Shown one piece after another: positions 53,527 through 61,414 of a stretch of 64,000 nucleotides of DNA. The stretch comes from Listeria ivanovii subsp. londoniensis (GTDB lineage Bacteria > Bacillota > Bacilli > Lactobacillales > Listeriaceae): assembly GCF_000763495.1 (NCBI RefSeq), contig NZ_CP009576.1:1064001-1128000 (forward strand), in the 5' to 3' direction. Every line of letters begins with the position of its first letter. Position 1 is the first letter of the stretch. Below the pieces are notes generated by a model, which was given only the letters and a program-made list of their open reading frames with translations, was not told the DNA's origin and did not search any database. A program made the position numbers and the translations under genes.

Positions 53527-54657
53527 ATGACAAAGAAATTAGTAATATGTATCAGTATAATTGCGCTATTTTTAGGCGGTTGTAGCTTTTTAAATCAATC
53601 AGAAAATGCATCAAGTGTGACAGAAAAAACATTAACAGGAGCAGAATTCCAGTTTTTTGATGTTGGACAAGGTGATAGTACACTTATTCAGTCAGAAGAT
53701 GGGACCACTATCCTGATTGATACAGGTAGACAAGATGATGACCGAATTTTAACTCTTTTAAAAGAAGCGAAGGTAGAGAAGATAGATTTATTGTTACTGA
53801 CACACCCCCATGCAGACCATATTGGTAATGCAGATAAAGTAATTGCTACATATAAACCAAAAGAAATCTGGATGGACGGGCTACCTTTTTCCAGTAGTAT
53901 TTACGAAAAGGTCATTGACGCAGCACTTGCTTCTAATGCGACTTATAAAGAACCAAGACGCGGTGATAAGGCTTCATTTGGTCCATTTGATTTGACGGTC
54001 CTAAGTCCGGATAAATTAGAAAATGATGCCAATAATGATTCGATAGCGGTAAAAATTTCCTATAAAGACATTTCAGCTATTTTCACTGGTGATGCGGAAA
54101 AAGGGCGTGAAAAAGAAATGGTCGAGTCTGGTGCGGATATGGAAGCTGATATTTTAGATTTAGGACATCATGGTTCTTCTACATCTAATCAACCTTTTTT
54201 CTTAGATAAAATAAATCCGCAAGTGGCTGTTTATTCTGCAGAACTTGCGAACAGTTATGGTCACCCGCACGTAGAGGTACTAGAATGGCTAAAAGATCGT
54301 AATATCAAAACATTTGGTACTGATGTAAATGGCACTATCACAATCGAAACAGATGGTGAAAAAATCCATGTGCAAACTGAAAAAGATGGGACACCCAAAC
54401 CTGGGAGTAGCTACAACAAAGAAAATAGTACACAAAAAACAGAAGACGCAACTTCTGAAGAATTACCTGAAACAATCAATATTAATAAGGCCTCTAGCGA
54501 AGAACTGGAACTATTACCACTTATTGGCCCAGCACTTGCAGAGAAAATTATCGCGGAACGCCCCTATCAATCAATTGACGACTTGAAAAAAATTAATGGC
54601 ATTGGCGATGGAATCGTACGGCAAATCAAAGAACAAGGCATTGCCGCCACAAAGTAG
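53527..54657 (+). CDS. ComEC-like MBL lipoprotein with helix-hairpin-helix tail
   Basis: A 376-residue secreted lipoprotein: signal peptide with lipobox FLGGC (Cys near residue 19), an MBL domain (FFDVGQGDSTLIQ, LLTHPHADHIGNAD, DLGHHGSSTSNQ) as in the ComEC nuclease domain, and a C-terminal ComEA-like HhH domain (INKASSEELELLPLIGPALA). The two domains together suggest an extracellular nuclease anchored to the membrane that grips DNA. It is coupled to a DUF3006 gene. Recalled equivalent: lmo0945. Confidence 0.88.
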   Translation: MTKKLVICISIIALFLGGCSFLNQSENASSVTEKTLTGAEFQFFDVGQGDSTLIQSEDGTTILIDTGRQDDDRILTLLKEAKVEKIDLLLLTHPHADHIGNADKVIATYKPKEIWMDGLPFSSSIYEKVIDAALASNATYKEPRRGDKASFGPFDLTVLSPDKLENDANNDSIAVKISYKDISAIFTGDAEKGREKEMVESGADMEADILDLGHHGSSTSNQPFFLDKINPQVAVYSAELANSYGHPHVEVLEWLKDRNIKTFGTDVNGTITIETDGEKIHVQTEKDGTPKPGSSYNKENSTQKTEDATSEELPETININKASSEELELLPLIGPALAEKIIAERPYQSIDDLKKINGIGDGIVRQIKEQGIAATK

Positions 54658-54666
54658 GTGATTAGC

Positions 54667-54894
54667 TTGAAAAAAGCAATTTTAGATAGAATTGAGGAAG
54701 GGAGAGCAGTTTTTCTGCTAGAGCCAGATAATACGGAATGGGTAGTAGAACAAACAAGACTAAATGAGGCGATAAAAGAAGGGGATGTAGTCATTATTTC
54801 AGCTACAAATGAAATAACAAAACAACCCCAAGAAACAGAAGCTATGAAAAAACGTATTGCTGATAAACTAGATAAACTCCGTGAGGAAAAGTGA
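54667..54894 (+). CDS. DUF3006 small protein
   Basis: A 75-residue acidic/basic protein (AILDRIEEGRAVFLLEP, EGDVVIISATNEI, then a charged helix KRIADKLDKLREEK). DUF3006 genes commonly follow ComEC-like MBL genes. The start is uncertain: GTG at 54658 directly follows the upstream stop, but AGGTGA before the TTG at 54667 favours the latter. Recalled equivalent: lmo0946. Confidence 0.8.
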   Translation: MKKAILDRIEEGRAVFLLEPDNTEWVVEQTRLNEAIKEGDVVIISATNEITKQPQETEAMKKRIADKLDKLREEK

Positions 54895-54972
54895 GAAAAA
54901 CTTTGTTGAAATCTCATGGAATTATCATTTGCTTATCAGCGCATTCTTTTTTAGAAAAGTTATTATATGTAT

Positions 54973-55081
54973 AAGCTAACAACAAGCAAAACATTTTCAT
55001 TTCTTTCCCTTTTTAGAATGAAAATCCCAAACTCCCTTTTAGCTAGTGCGGTTTACTCCCTTTTTCCGCACTAGTTTTTTT
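54973..55081 (+). ncRNA. lhrC5: LhrC-family small RNA (LhrC5 position)
   Basis: About 110 nt. A 5' hairpin ATTTTCATT/AATGAAAAT (54992-55025) has TTTCCC in its loop, a single-stranded linker holds ATCCC and ACTCCC, and the terminator CTAGTGCGG/CCGCACTAG (55043-55074) has ACTCCC in its loop, then a T-run. These repeated UCCC motifs are the mRNA-binding sites of LhrC RNAs, and LhrC5 is known between lmo0946 and lmo0947. LhrC RNAs are induced by LisRK and repress surface-protein mRNAs such as lapB and oppA. TATTAT at 54964-54969 region is a plausible -10; the 5' end is approximate. Confidence 0.85.
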
Positions 55082-55091
55082 ATGCGCAAAA

Positions 55092-56309
55092 TTATTTTTC
55101 CTTTGAGAATAAGAATTTATTTCGACCAGCATCTAGGCCGCAATACAGCATTAATAAGGAAATGCCAATTAGCACAAATAAGGTTGGTTGCCAGCTACCT
55201 AGTAAATCGTGCAAAGTTCCGAACAGAATCGGACCGGAAGCAGCAAATAAATAACCAATCGATTGTGCCATTCCTGACAAATCCGCCGATTCAGTAGCGC
55301 TTGTTGTTCGCAAATTGAAGAACATCATCGAAAGACTGAATGACATCCCCGAACCTATACCATATAAAATAATAACCAGCGACAAAATAAATAAGTTCCC
55401 ATTCGCAAACATAATTCCAAAAATCCCAATAAGAAATAAGGAAATAGAAATTCCAACAAGTAGCTGTTGATTTTTCATTCGTCCAGCAATAATCGGAATA
55501 ATGAAAGTCACAGGCATGACAGCAAATTGCATCAACGATAACATTAACCCACTAGAAGTACTTGATAAACCTTGTTCTGCTAAAATATTAGGCAACCAAG
55601 CAATCGAAATATAATAAATCGCTGACTGGGAACCCATAAACAGGGAAATCTTCCAAGCGAGTGGTGCTTTCCAGACAGAAGTTGTCACTAAATGAGCTGC
55701 TATTTTTACAGTGTTTTTCTGATTATATTTCAATTGAGGCAGCCAAATAATGAATGCCAAAACACCTAAAAAGGCCCAGAAAATCATACTTCCTCTCCAA
55801 CTAAATGGATTATTCATTGCAATCGGAACCGTTAAGCCAGCCGCAATTGCCGAACATAAATTCATCGAAATCGAATATACCCCGGTCATTAGCCCCAATT
55901 TAAATGGAAATTCTTTTTTTATTAAACTAGGTAAAAGTACGTTCCCAACCGCAATTGCTAGTCCAATTAAAAAAGTACCCACAAATAAGTTTCCCATTCC
56001 TCCAAAGGGACGAAGAAAACTGCCGATAACTAGTGTTAAAAGGGCAATAAATAGCAACACTTCGATTCCTAAAGAGCGACTAAGTTTAGAAACAAACGGT
56101 GATAACCCAGCAAATGCCAGAAGTGGGATAGTTGTAAGCAGTCCGGCCATCGTATTAGTCAAATGTAAATCAGATTGAATCATTCCCATTAGTGGACCAA
56201 CAGAAGTAATAGGTGTTCGTAAATTTGCAGCAATTAAAATAATCCCAATAATAAGCATTACCTTACTTGGGCGAGTAAGGATTTTTTCTTTCGTTAAATC
56301 TACATTCAT
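55092..56309 (-). CDS. MFS transporter (CynX/NimT type)
   Basis: A 405-residue major facilitator with 12 helices. The N-terminal ANLRTPITSVGPLMGMIQ is the hallmark of the CynX/NimT subgroup (cyanate, 2-nitroimidazole and related solutes). It overlaps the GntR gene by one base (TAATG), so the pair is an operon under that regulator. The substrate is unknown. Its 3' end faces the sRNA terminator. Recalled equivalent: lmo0947. Confidence 0.88.
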   Translation of the reverse strand: MNVDLTKEKILTRPSKVMLIIGIILIAANLRTPITSVGPLMGMIQSDLHLTNTMAGLLTTIPLLAFAGLSPFVSKLSRSLGIEVLLFIALLTLVIGSFLRPFGGMGNLFVGTFLIGLAIAVGNVLLPSLIKKEFPFKLGLMTGVYSISMNLCSAIAAGLTVPIAMNNPFSWRGSMIFWAFLGVLAFIIWLPQLKYNQKNTVKIAAHLVTTSVWKAPLAWKISLFMGSQSAIYYISIAWLPNILAEQGLSSTSSGLMLSLMQFAVMPVTFIIPIIAGRMKNQQLLVGISISLFLIGIFGIMFANGNLFILSLVIILYGIGSGMSFSLSMMFFNLRTTSATESADLSGMAQSIGYLFAASGPILFGTLHDLLGSWQPTLFVLIGISLLMLYCGLDAGRNKFLFSKEK

Positions 56310-56995
56310 TATTGTGCTCCATTCTTTGCAGCAACTTGTTGGAAATAGGTAATATATTCCGTTACTTCATGTGCTGCACTTTCTTTATTTCGTTCTGTTA
56401 TAGCTGCTATAAGAGCCGTATGACCATGATGTTTATTTTCACTCGGGTTAATCTCTGTAGTACTCGTAATTGAAAACTGGATATCTTCCAAAATATTTGC
56501 ATACATATCAAGTAGTAATTTATTGTGAGCTGCTTTTACAATCGCTAAATGTAAAGAAGCATCAGCTTTTACAAACAGAGAGATATCTTTTTTAGTACTT
56601 GCATCTAGGCAGAGTTGCATAAATTTGTTCATCGCTTGTAAGTCATGTTCTGTACGATGTGTGCAGGCTAAAATAACAGCTTCTCGATCAAGCGCATGCC
56701 TGATTTCCAGTATTTCTTGCACAGAAGATTCCTGAATACGTTTTTGCAAAATAGCCTTAAGTTCACTATCATTTCGGACGAAAGTGCCATCGCCTTGTTT
56801 GGTTTCAAGTAGTCCAATATGAACAAGGGCGCGAATAGCCTCACGAAGCGTATTTCGACTAATACCGAATTGAGACATTAAATCAGCTTCTTTAGGGATA
56901 CGTTCACCAATTTCCCATGTGCCATTTGTAATTTCGCTTTTAATTTGTTCGTAAACTTGTTCAGCGAGGGATTTTCTTTCTACTTTCTTTACCAT
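56309..56995 (-). CDS. GntR-family regulator, FadR/FCD subgroup
   Basis: A 228-residue regulator with a winged helix (RIPKEADLMSQFGISRNTLRE, quoted in part; LLETKQGDGTFVRND) and a C-terminal FCD domain with the metal-type histidines in EAVILACTHRT and SLHLAIVKAAHN, then GHTALIAAI. GAAGGAG precedes the ATG. It probably binds the palindrome at 57034-57060 to control its own operon and perhaps the divergent transporter. Recalled equivalent: lmo0948. Confidence 0.9.
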   Translation of the reverse strand: MVKKVERKSLAEQVYEQIKSEITNGTWEIGERIPKEADLMSQFGISRNTLREAIRALVHIGLLETKQGDGTFVRNDSELKAILQKRIQESSVQEILEIRHALDREAVILACTHRTEHDLQAMNKFMQLCLDASTKKDISLFVKADASLHLAIVKAAHNKLLLDMYANILEDIQFSITSTTEINPSENKHHGHTALIAAITERNKESAAHEVTEYITYFQQVAAKNGAQ

Positions 56996-57033
56996 GCTTT
57001 CACTCCTTCGAAAGGTAGGATGATTGGTTCTAT

Positions 57034-57060
57034 TTTACAAACAATTATTGTTTTTGTAAA
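57034..57060. promoter_or_regulatory. Nested palindromic operator between the GntR and AI-2E genes
   Basis: TTTACAAA at 57034-57041 and TTTGTAAA at 57053-57060 enclose the perfect palindrome AACAATTATTGTT (57040-57052). It is centred in the 117-bp divergent region, the expected place for a FadR-type site. Confidence 0.65.
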
Positions 57061-57112
57061 CCTTATTTTTTGAATTATGATAGAATAGAGAAAGAAAAGG
57101 GCTGGTGAGAAG

Positions 57113-58159
57113 ATGAATTGGTTAGACAGACTAAAAGAGAATAACACGGCAAGGCGGGTGTTAGTGTTTGTTCTGATTGGAATGGTGCTCTATTTACTAA
57201 GAAGCATGATTGATTTAATATTGTTAACATTTATTTTTGCTTTTTTAGTTACCCGATTAGAGAATGTTATTTTAAAAAGAGTTCGAATACCAAGAAAGTT
57301 AATCGTGATTGTCTTGTATACACTAGTCGCGGCATTTTTATATATCGCTATCGTGCATTTTTTACCAATACTAATAGACCAAATTTCTCAGTTAGTGGGG
57401 TCATTAGTAAAAATCTATAATAACCCAAGCGATAATACAGTTGTAAAATGGGTTGTTGGATTTTTGAAAGAATCCAATATTCAAAAGTACTTGCAAACTG
57501 GAGTTGATTTTATCATTGCCTCGCTTTCGGGGATTGGTTCCGTTGGGTTATCTTTCTTTTTAGCACTAATCCTCAGTTTGTTTTTCTCACTTGAAAAAGA
57601 ACGGGTTACTTCTTTTACAGGTCAATTTTTAGCGAGTAAAGTTGGATTTATTTTCAAAGAAGCTGCTTTTTTTGGAAAGAAATTTGTTGCGACTTTCGGA
57701 GTAGTACTAGAGGCGCAATTAATGATTGCCCTTGTAAATACGATTATTACAACGATTGCCTTATATTTAATGGGTTTCCCACAATTACTTAGTTTGTCGA
57801 TAATGGTCTTTGTATTAGGATTGATTCCGGTAGCGGGGGTAATTATTTCCTGTGTGCCCCTTGTACTCATTGCATATACAGTTGGCGGATTCCAAGATGT
57901 ATTCTATATTCTTCTAACCGTTGTTATTGTCCATGCAATTGAAACTTATATTTTAAATCCAAAGTTAATGTCATCAAAAACAAACCTCCCTGTTTTCTAT
58001 ACCTTTATTGTTTTGATCTTTTCGGAAACATTTTTCGGTGTATGGGGATTGATAGTTGGGATTCCAGTATTTGTATTCTTACTAGATATTTTGGATGTGA
58101 GAAATGCAGAAGACAAAGAAAAACGAACGATATTTGGACGTAAGAAAAAAGTAGATTAA
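57113..58159 (+). CDS. AI-2E family transporter (UPF0118), second copy
   Basis: A 348-residue membrane protein with about eight helices and the conserved LSIMVFVLGLIPVAGVIIS and IETYILNPKLMSSKTNLP blocks. It is a distant paralogue of the gene at 19.2 kb and lacks that protein's proline-rich end. GGTGAGAAG precedes the ATG. The last residues KKVD and the stop lie in the stem of the shared terminator. Recalled equivalent: lmo0949. Confidence 0.87.
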   Translation: MNWLDRLKENNTARRVLVFVLIGMVLYLLRSMIDLILLTFIFAFLVTRLENVILKRVRIPRKLIVIVLYTLVAAFLYIAIVHFLPILIDQISQLVGSLVKIYNNPSDNTVVKWVVGFLKESNIQKYLQTGVDFIIASLSGIGSVGLSFFLALILSLFFSLEKERVTSFTGQFLASKVGFIFKEAAFFGKKFVATFGVVLEAQLMIALVNTIITTIALYLMGFPQLLSLSIMVFVLGLIPVAGVIISCVPLVLIAYTVGGFQDVFYILLTVVIVHAIETYILNPKLMSSKTNLPVFYTFIVLIFSETFFGVWGLIVGIPVFVFLLDILDVRNAEDKEKRTIFGRKKKVD

Positions 58160-58181
58160 GCACAAGCTTAGTCTACTTTTT
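58146..58181. terminator. Bidirectional palindromic terminator shared by convergent genes
   Basis: AAAAAGTAGATTAAGC at 58146-58161 pairs with GCTTAGTCTACTTTTT at 58166-58181 (one mismatch/wobble). Both stop codons lie in the stem, so both proteins end in KVD. Confidence 0.9.
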
Positions 58182-59079
58182 CTGTTCCCCATAAAAAATT
58201 TGCTGCTTTTGTATCAACATCATTATTTTCATGGAGCTTGCTATGAGCAGCATTTTTACCAGTAAAAGTTTTTTCCTCGTAACTTGCTACTTGGTTTTCA
58301 AAAATAAATTTACCGGAAAGGGCGCTAGCAACTGAAACACTTCCGTCACTTTTAGTACCATCCAATGTGTCGCCAGCTATATTTAATACTTGTAAATTAG
58401 AAGGGATATTTTGTTTGTTTTTCATGAATTCACTGTAGCGTTCAGAAGATTGTTTTGGTCCGTCATCCGTTAAGTCATAAGCTGTAACACCGTCGTCGCC
58501 GATAACGAGCCCATTAAGTGGTGCACCGATTAAAACTAATTTTTCAAGAACTGGATAAGTTTTGTCATTACCTATTTTTTCAATGTAGTTTGTTAAGCTA
58601 ACACCACCCATGGAATGACCGAGTGCATTCACTTTTTCAATGTGATAATTATTTTTAAGTTCTTTCATAACATTTTCTATCCACAAAGTTTGGTTGACCA
58701 TGGAACTTTTATTATCTTCAAAAATGACTTGAATGGTCGGATTATGGCTGAATTTATCATAAGTCCCAGTTGTAGATACTTTACCATCTGCAGACACCGT
58801 CATAACAAGTGATTTTGTTATGGAACCATCGCTTGCAAAACGATCAATCATTCCTCCGAGTGAATTCGCTGTTCCTGAATAACCGTGAATAAAAACTGTT
58901 GGAATTGCTATTTCTGATGCAGGTTTTGTTTCTTTAGCATTCGTTTCTTTTTTCTTTGCCTCAGCAGTTGTTGTGTCGGTATTTATAGTTTTTTTGGTCG
59001 GTTCGAAGTGAAGGAAAATCACACCGAATCCTGTAATAATAATGGCAAGCATCATAATACTGATAATAAATTTTTTCAT
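58168..59079 (-). CDS. DUF915 alpha/beta hydrolase, first copy
   Basis: A 303-residue exported or anchored hydrolase. One N-terminal hydrophobic segment is followed by the oxyanion motif TVFIHGYSGTANSLGGMI, the nucleophile elbow NALGHSMGGVSL and the C-terminal histidine in AAHSKLHEN. DUF915 proteins are lipase/esterase-like; substrates are unknown. Two ATGs occur in tandem; the second (59079) has better spacing from GGAAG. It is 16-20 bp downstream of a paralogue. Recalled equivalent: lmo0950. Confidence 0.85.
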   Translation of the reverse strand: MKKFIISIMMLAIIITGFGVIFLHFEPTKKTINTDTTTAEAKKKETNAKETKPASEIAIPTVFIHGYSGTANSLGGMIDRFASDGSITKSLVMTVSADGKVSTTGTYDKFSHNPTIQVIFEDNKSSMVNQTLWIENVMKELKNNYHIEKVNALGHSMGGVSLTNYIEKIGNDKTYPVLEKLVLIGAPLNGLVIGDDGVTAYDLTDDGPKQSSERYSEFMKNKQNIPSNLQVLNIAGDTLDGTKSDGSVSVASALSGKFIFENQVASYEEKTFTGKNAAHSKLHENNDVDTKAANFLWGTEKVD

Positions 59080-59098
59080 CATAAACTTCCTTTAACTT

Positions 59099-59920
59099 TT
59101 ATTTCTGACCCCATAAAAAATCGTCTACATATTTATCTACAACCGTGGATTCATGCATGCTACTGTGGGTTGCTTGAGGACCTTTAATTACATGTGTAAT
59201 CACTTTTTGGTGGGCAAATAATTTTTGCCCATATAATACACTGTCTAATTTTACTTCGCCGTCACTATTCGAACCATCTTCCAAGTTACCGCCAATAATC
59301 ATAATTTCCGTATTTGTTGGCAAGACCTTGGCCATTTTTTCGGCGAATTTTGCATGAACATTATTGGCGTTTTTGATATCTACCTGTTGGTCGCCATTAA
59401 CATATTCTTCTGGATAAAATGGCACAGCTAGAAAAATAATTTTATTTACTTGCGGATAGGATTTATTTTTCTCATAACTTGCTAAGTAGGCAACCCAAGC
59501 ACCACCGCCCATCGAGTGTCCGACTGCATTAAATTTTTTGATTCCGTAATTTTGTTGTAAATAGGACATGACTTTTTTGGTCCACATCGATTGTTGAGGC
59601 AAAGTGGCACGATTATCCTCAAAGACAATATTTATAAGCGGATTTTTAGCTGATTTAACATAAGTTCCTGTAGTAGAAATATTGCCATCTGGACTCACGT
59701 TTACCGTTAATGTCTCAGTGCCCCAGTCATATTTTTGGTCTAAGCGACGTATCATTCCGTGAAGTGAGCGGTCGGTTCCTCGGTATCCATGAATAAAAAT
59801 GGTTGGAATAGAATCATTTGCTGCTTTTGGATAAGAAGTATTGATAGTGAGTAGAATAGATATAGCTCCAATTAAACAGCCTAATGGTAAGATAATGGAG
59901 AAGAACACACGCTTTAGCAT
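59099..59920 (-). CDS. DUF915 alpha/beta hydrolase, second copy
   Basis: A 273-residue paralogue of the next gene: N-terminal hydrophobic anchor, TIFIHGYRGTDRSLHGMI, nucleophile elbow NAVGHSMGGGAWVAYL and the C-terminal histidine in QATHSSMHES. The two are tandem duplicates with moderate divergence and form an operon. AAAGGGGCG precedes the ATG. Recalled equivalent: lmo0951. Confidence 0.85.
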   Translation of the reverse strand: MLKRVFFSIILPLGCLIGAISILLTINTSYPKAANDSIPTIFIHGYRGTDRSLHGMIRRLDQKYDWGTETLTVNVSPDGNISTTGTYVKSAKNPLINIVFEDNRATLPQQSMWTKKVMSYLQQNYGIKKFNAVGHSMGGGAWVAYLASYEKNKSYPQVNKIIFLAVPFYPEEYVNGDQQVDIKNANNVHAKFAEKMAKVLPTNTEIMIIGGNLEDGSNSDGEVKLDSVLYGQKLFAHQKVITHVIKGPQATHSSMHESTVVDKYVDDFLWGQK

Positions 59921-60076
59921 TATTTTACGCCCCTTTATATTTCGTTATGAACAAATTATACATTTTTTTGGTTAAAAACGCACGACTGGTCTTCTTTAAC
60001 AAGGAAATTAAAGGTTTATTCTCATGAAAACATATAGTATACTGGAAAAATAAGTAAAGAAACGGGGGAATATAGA

Positions 60077-60535
60077 ATGATTAAACGAACAGGTGAGATT
60101 GTACTCGCTATTATCGGCCTTGTTTTTAGTGTATTAATGCAAGCTGCTATTGCTACTATAGGATTTTTAATGGTAAATGCTTCTAACGCCAAGGATGGAT
60201 TAACTACGTATTATAATAATTATTATCAAACTATGACAGAATGGGAAATTCCCAAAAATGATATTCCCGATGCTGACCGAGTTTTGGATTTTGTACATAC
60301 ATTGTCATGGGTAGCTTTATCAGGCGTGATAATTACTTTAGCGCTTGGTATTGCTGGCATTTTCTACATAATTAATAATAAAAAACCAGTATTTTCCGGA
60401 TTTGCATTTTTAGCAGCGGGAATAGTAACACTGGCTTCAACCATATTGATTGGTTTTTTCCCAGCACTACTGTTGGTGATTGCAGCAATGCTTTGTTTTA
60501 TCCGTAAACCAAAGAATAACTTTTCAGGATTTTAA
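60077..60535 (+). CDS. DUF4064-type membrane protein
   Basis: A 152-residue protein with four hydrophobic helices: one at residues 6-32, a polar loop of about 40 residues, then three helices with ALGIAGIFYIINNKKPVFSG between them, the DUF4064 layout. AACGGGGGAA precedes the ATG. Function unknown. Recalled equivalent: lmo0952. Confidence 0.78.
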   Translation: MIKRTGEIVLAIIGLVFSVLMQAAIATIGFLMVNASNAKDGLTTYYNNYYQTMTEWEIPKNDIPDADRVLDFVHTLSWVALSGVIITLALGIAGIFYIINNKKPVFSGFAFLAAGIVTLASTILIGFFPALLLVIAAMLCFIRKPKNNFSGF

Positions 60536-60538
60536 AAG

Positions 60539-60571
60539 GAAAGGAGTTTGGATTGTTCAAGCTCCTTTTTG
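60539..60571 (+). terminator. Terminator of the DUF4064 gene
   Basis: AAAGGAGTTTG pairs with CAAGCTCCTTT (one G-U), then T residues. The T-run merges with the -35 of the next sigma-B promoter. Confidence 0.8.
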
Positions 60572-60596
60572 TTTTATCTTTCTTTTTTTAGGGAAT
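60571..60596 (+). promoter_or_regulatory. Sigma-B promoter of the 74-residue gene
   Basis: GTTT at 60571-60574, a 16-bp spacer and GGGAAT at 60591-60596 are a perfect consensus match, 32 bp before the GTG. lmo0953 is a SigB-dependent gene in L. monocytogenes as I recall. Confidence 0.87.
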
Positions 60597-60628
60597 AAAA
60601 TAGTGGATTTCAAGAGGAGGTTGATAGT

Positions 60629-60853
60629 GTGAAAAATAAAGTTGGTATTATTGCTGGAACAATTGCTGGGGTCGTTACCTGCGTAGCGATTTATGTGGTG
60701 AAAAAACAACAGCCACCTACCCCTTTTGATGAGGTAAATGATATTCGCACTCGTTACGATGATGCAAATGCTTCGGAAACAGAATTAGAAGAAGATAATA
60801 TGATTTCAGAAGGCGCGGTTTCGTCCATCCAATACGAAGAAAAAATTAAATAG
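60629..60853 (+). CDS. Small anchored acidic protein (lmo0953-like)
   Basis: A 74-residue protein: a hydrophobic N-terminal anchor (VGIIAGTIAGVVTCVAIYVV) followed by a basic KK and a Pro-containing acidic tail (SETELEEDN, SIQYEEKIK). The start is GTG after AGAGGAGG. No family recognised; the layout resembles single-pass stress proteins. Sigma-B control is clear from the promoter. Confidence 0.8.
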   Translation: MKNKVGIIAGTIAGVVTCVAIYVVKKQQPPTPFDEVNDIRTRYDDANASETELEEDNMISEGAVSSIQYEEKIK

Positions 60854-60938
60854 GTCTTTAAAGTAGTTTGGTTCTTAGTTTTTGCGAGAAACAAGCTGCT
60901 TTTTCCTTGGAATTATTCCTTATTATAGGTGAAATATG

Positions 60939-61034
60939 TTATCTTTTAATTAGATAATAGGACTCAAGTTGTAGGAGAATTTCCTTCTACGGTGGGTTCT
61001 TCAAGTTGATACATAAGGTTATGATAGGTACAGT
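60939..61034 (+). promoter_or_regulatory. Control region of the LiaIH-like operon
   Basis: TTATCT/AGATAA inverted repeat at 60939-60957, then two TCAAGTTG copies at 60964-60971 and 61001-61008 that flank a GTAG-AGAA/TTCTAC hairpin. The second copy overlaps the -35 TTGATA (61006-61011), followed by 17 bp and TACAGT (61029-61034). The repeated TCAAGTTG is a candidate LiaR site; this is inference. Confidence 0.5.
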
Positions 61035-61084
61035 AATAAAAGAATAATAAATTAGCTACACTTGGAAGTAAGGAGGTAGACGTA

Positions 61085-61399
61085 TTGAGAGCAATATTGA
61101 TTGGCGTATTAATAGTTTTACTGATTGGATTGATACTTATCGTACTATGGCCAGCAATTATGGCTGCTATTGGTGCAGTATTAGGTTTTTGGTCTTTGAA
61201 GAAACTTCTCGAAGCAAGATCTTTAGGAGAAAAAATCATTTACGGTATTTTAATCGGCGTTGGTGCCTTAATCATTCTAGCTAACTTAAAAGGAATTTTA
61301 GTTGTCGCAATCATTGGAGCAATTATTTACTTCCTAACTAGAAATAAAAATAAACCTAGAAAAAATGATGATGTATTTGATTACCCATACAATAAATAA
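61085..61399 (+). CDS. LiaI-like membrane protein (lmo0954 family)
   Basis: A 104-residue protein with three or four hydrophobic segments and a basic, then acidic C-terminal tail (TRNKNKPRKNDDVFDYPYNK, quoted at 20). The start is TTG with AAGGAGG upstream. In L. monocytogenes lmo0954-lmo0955 are top LiaSR targets under cell-wall stress, and the pair corresponds to B. subtilis liaI-liaH. Confidence 0.8.
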   Translation: MRAILIGVLIVLLIGLILIVLWPAIMAAIGAVLGFWSLKKLLEARSLGEKIIYGILIGVGALIILANLKGILVVAIIGAIIYFLTRNKNKPRKNDDVFDYPYNK

Positions 61400-61414
61400 T
61401 TGGAGGAGAAAAAA

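Noticed and set aside
55046-55297. 83-residue frame over the LhrC5-like terminator
   Set aside because: It overlaps the sRNA terminator and the 3' end of the MFS gene on the opposite strand.
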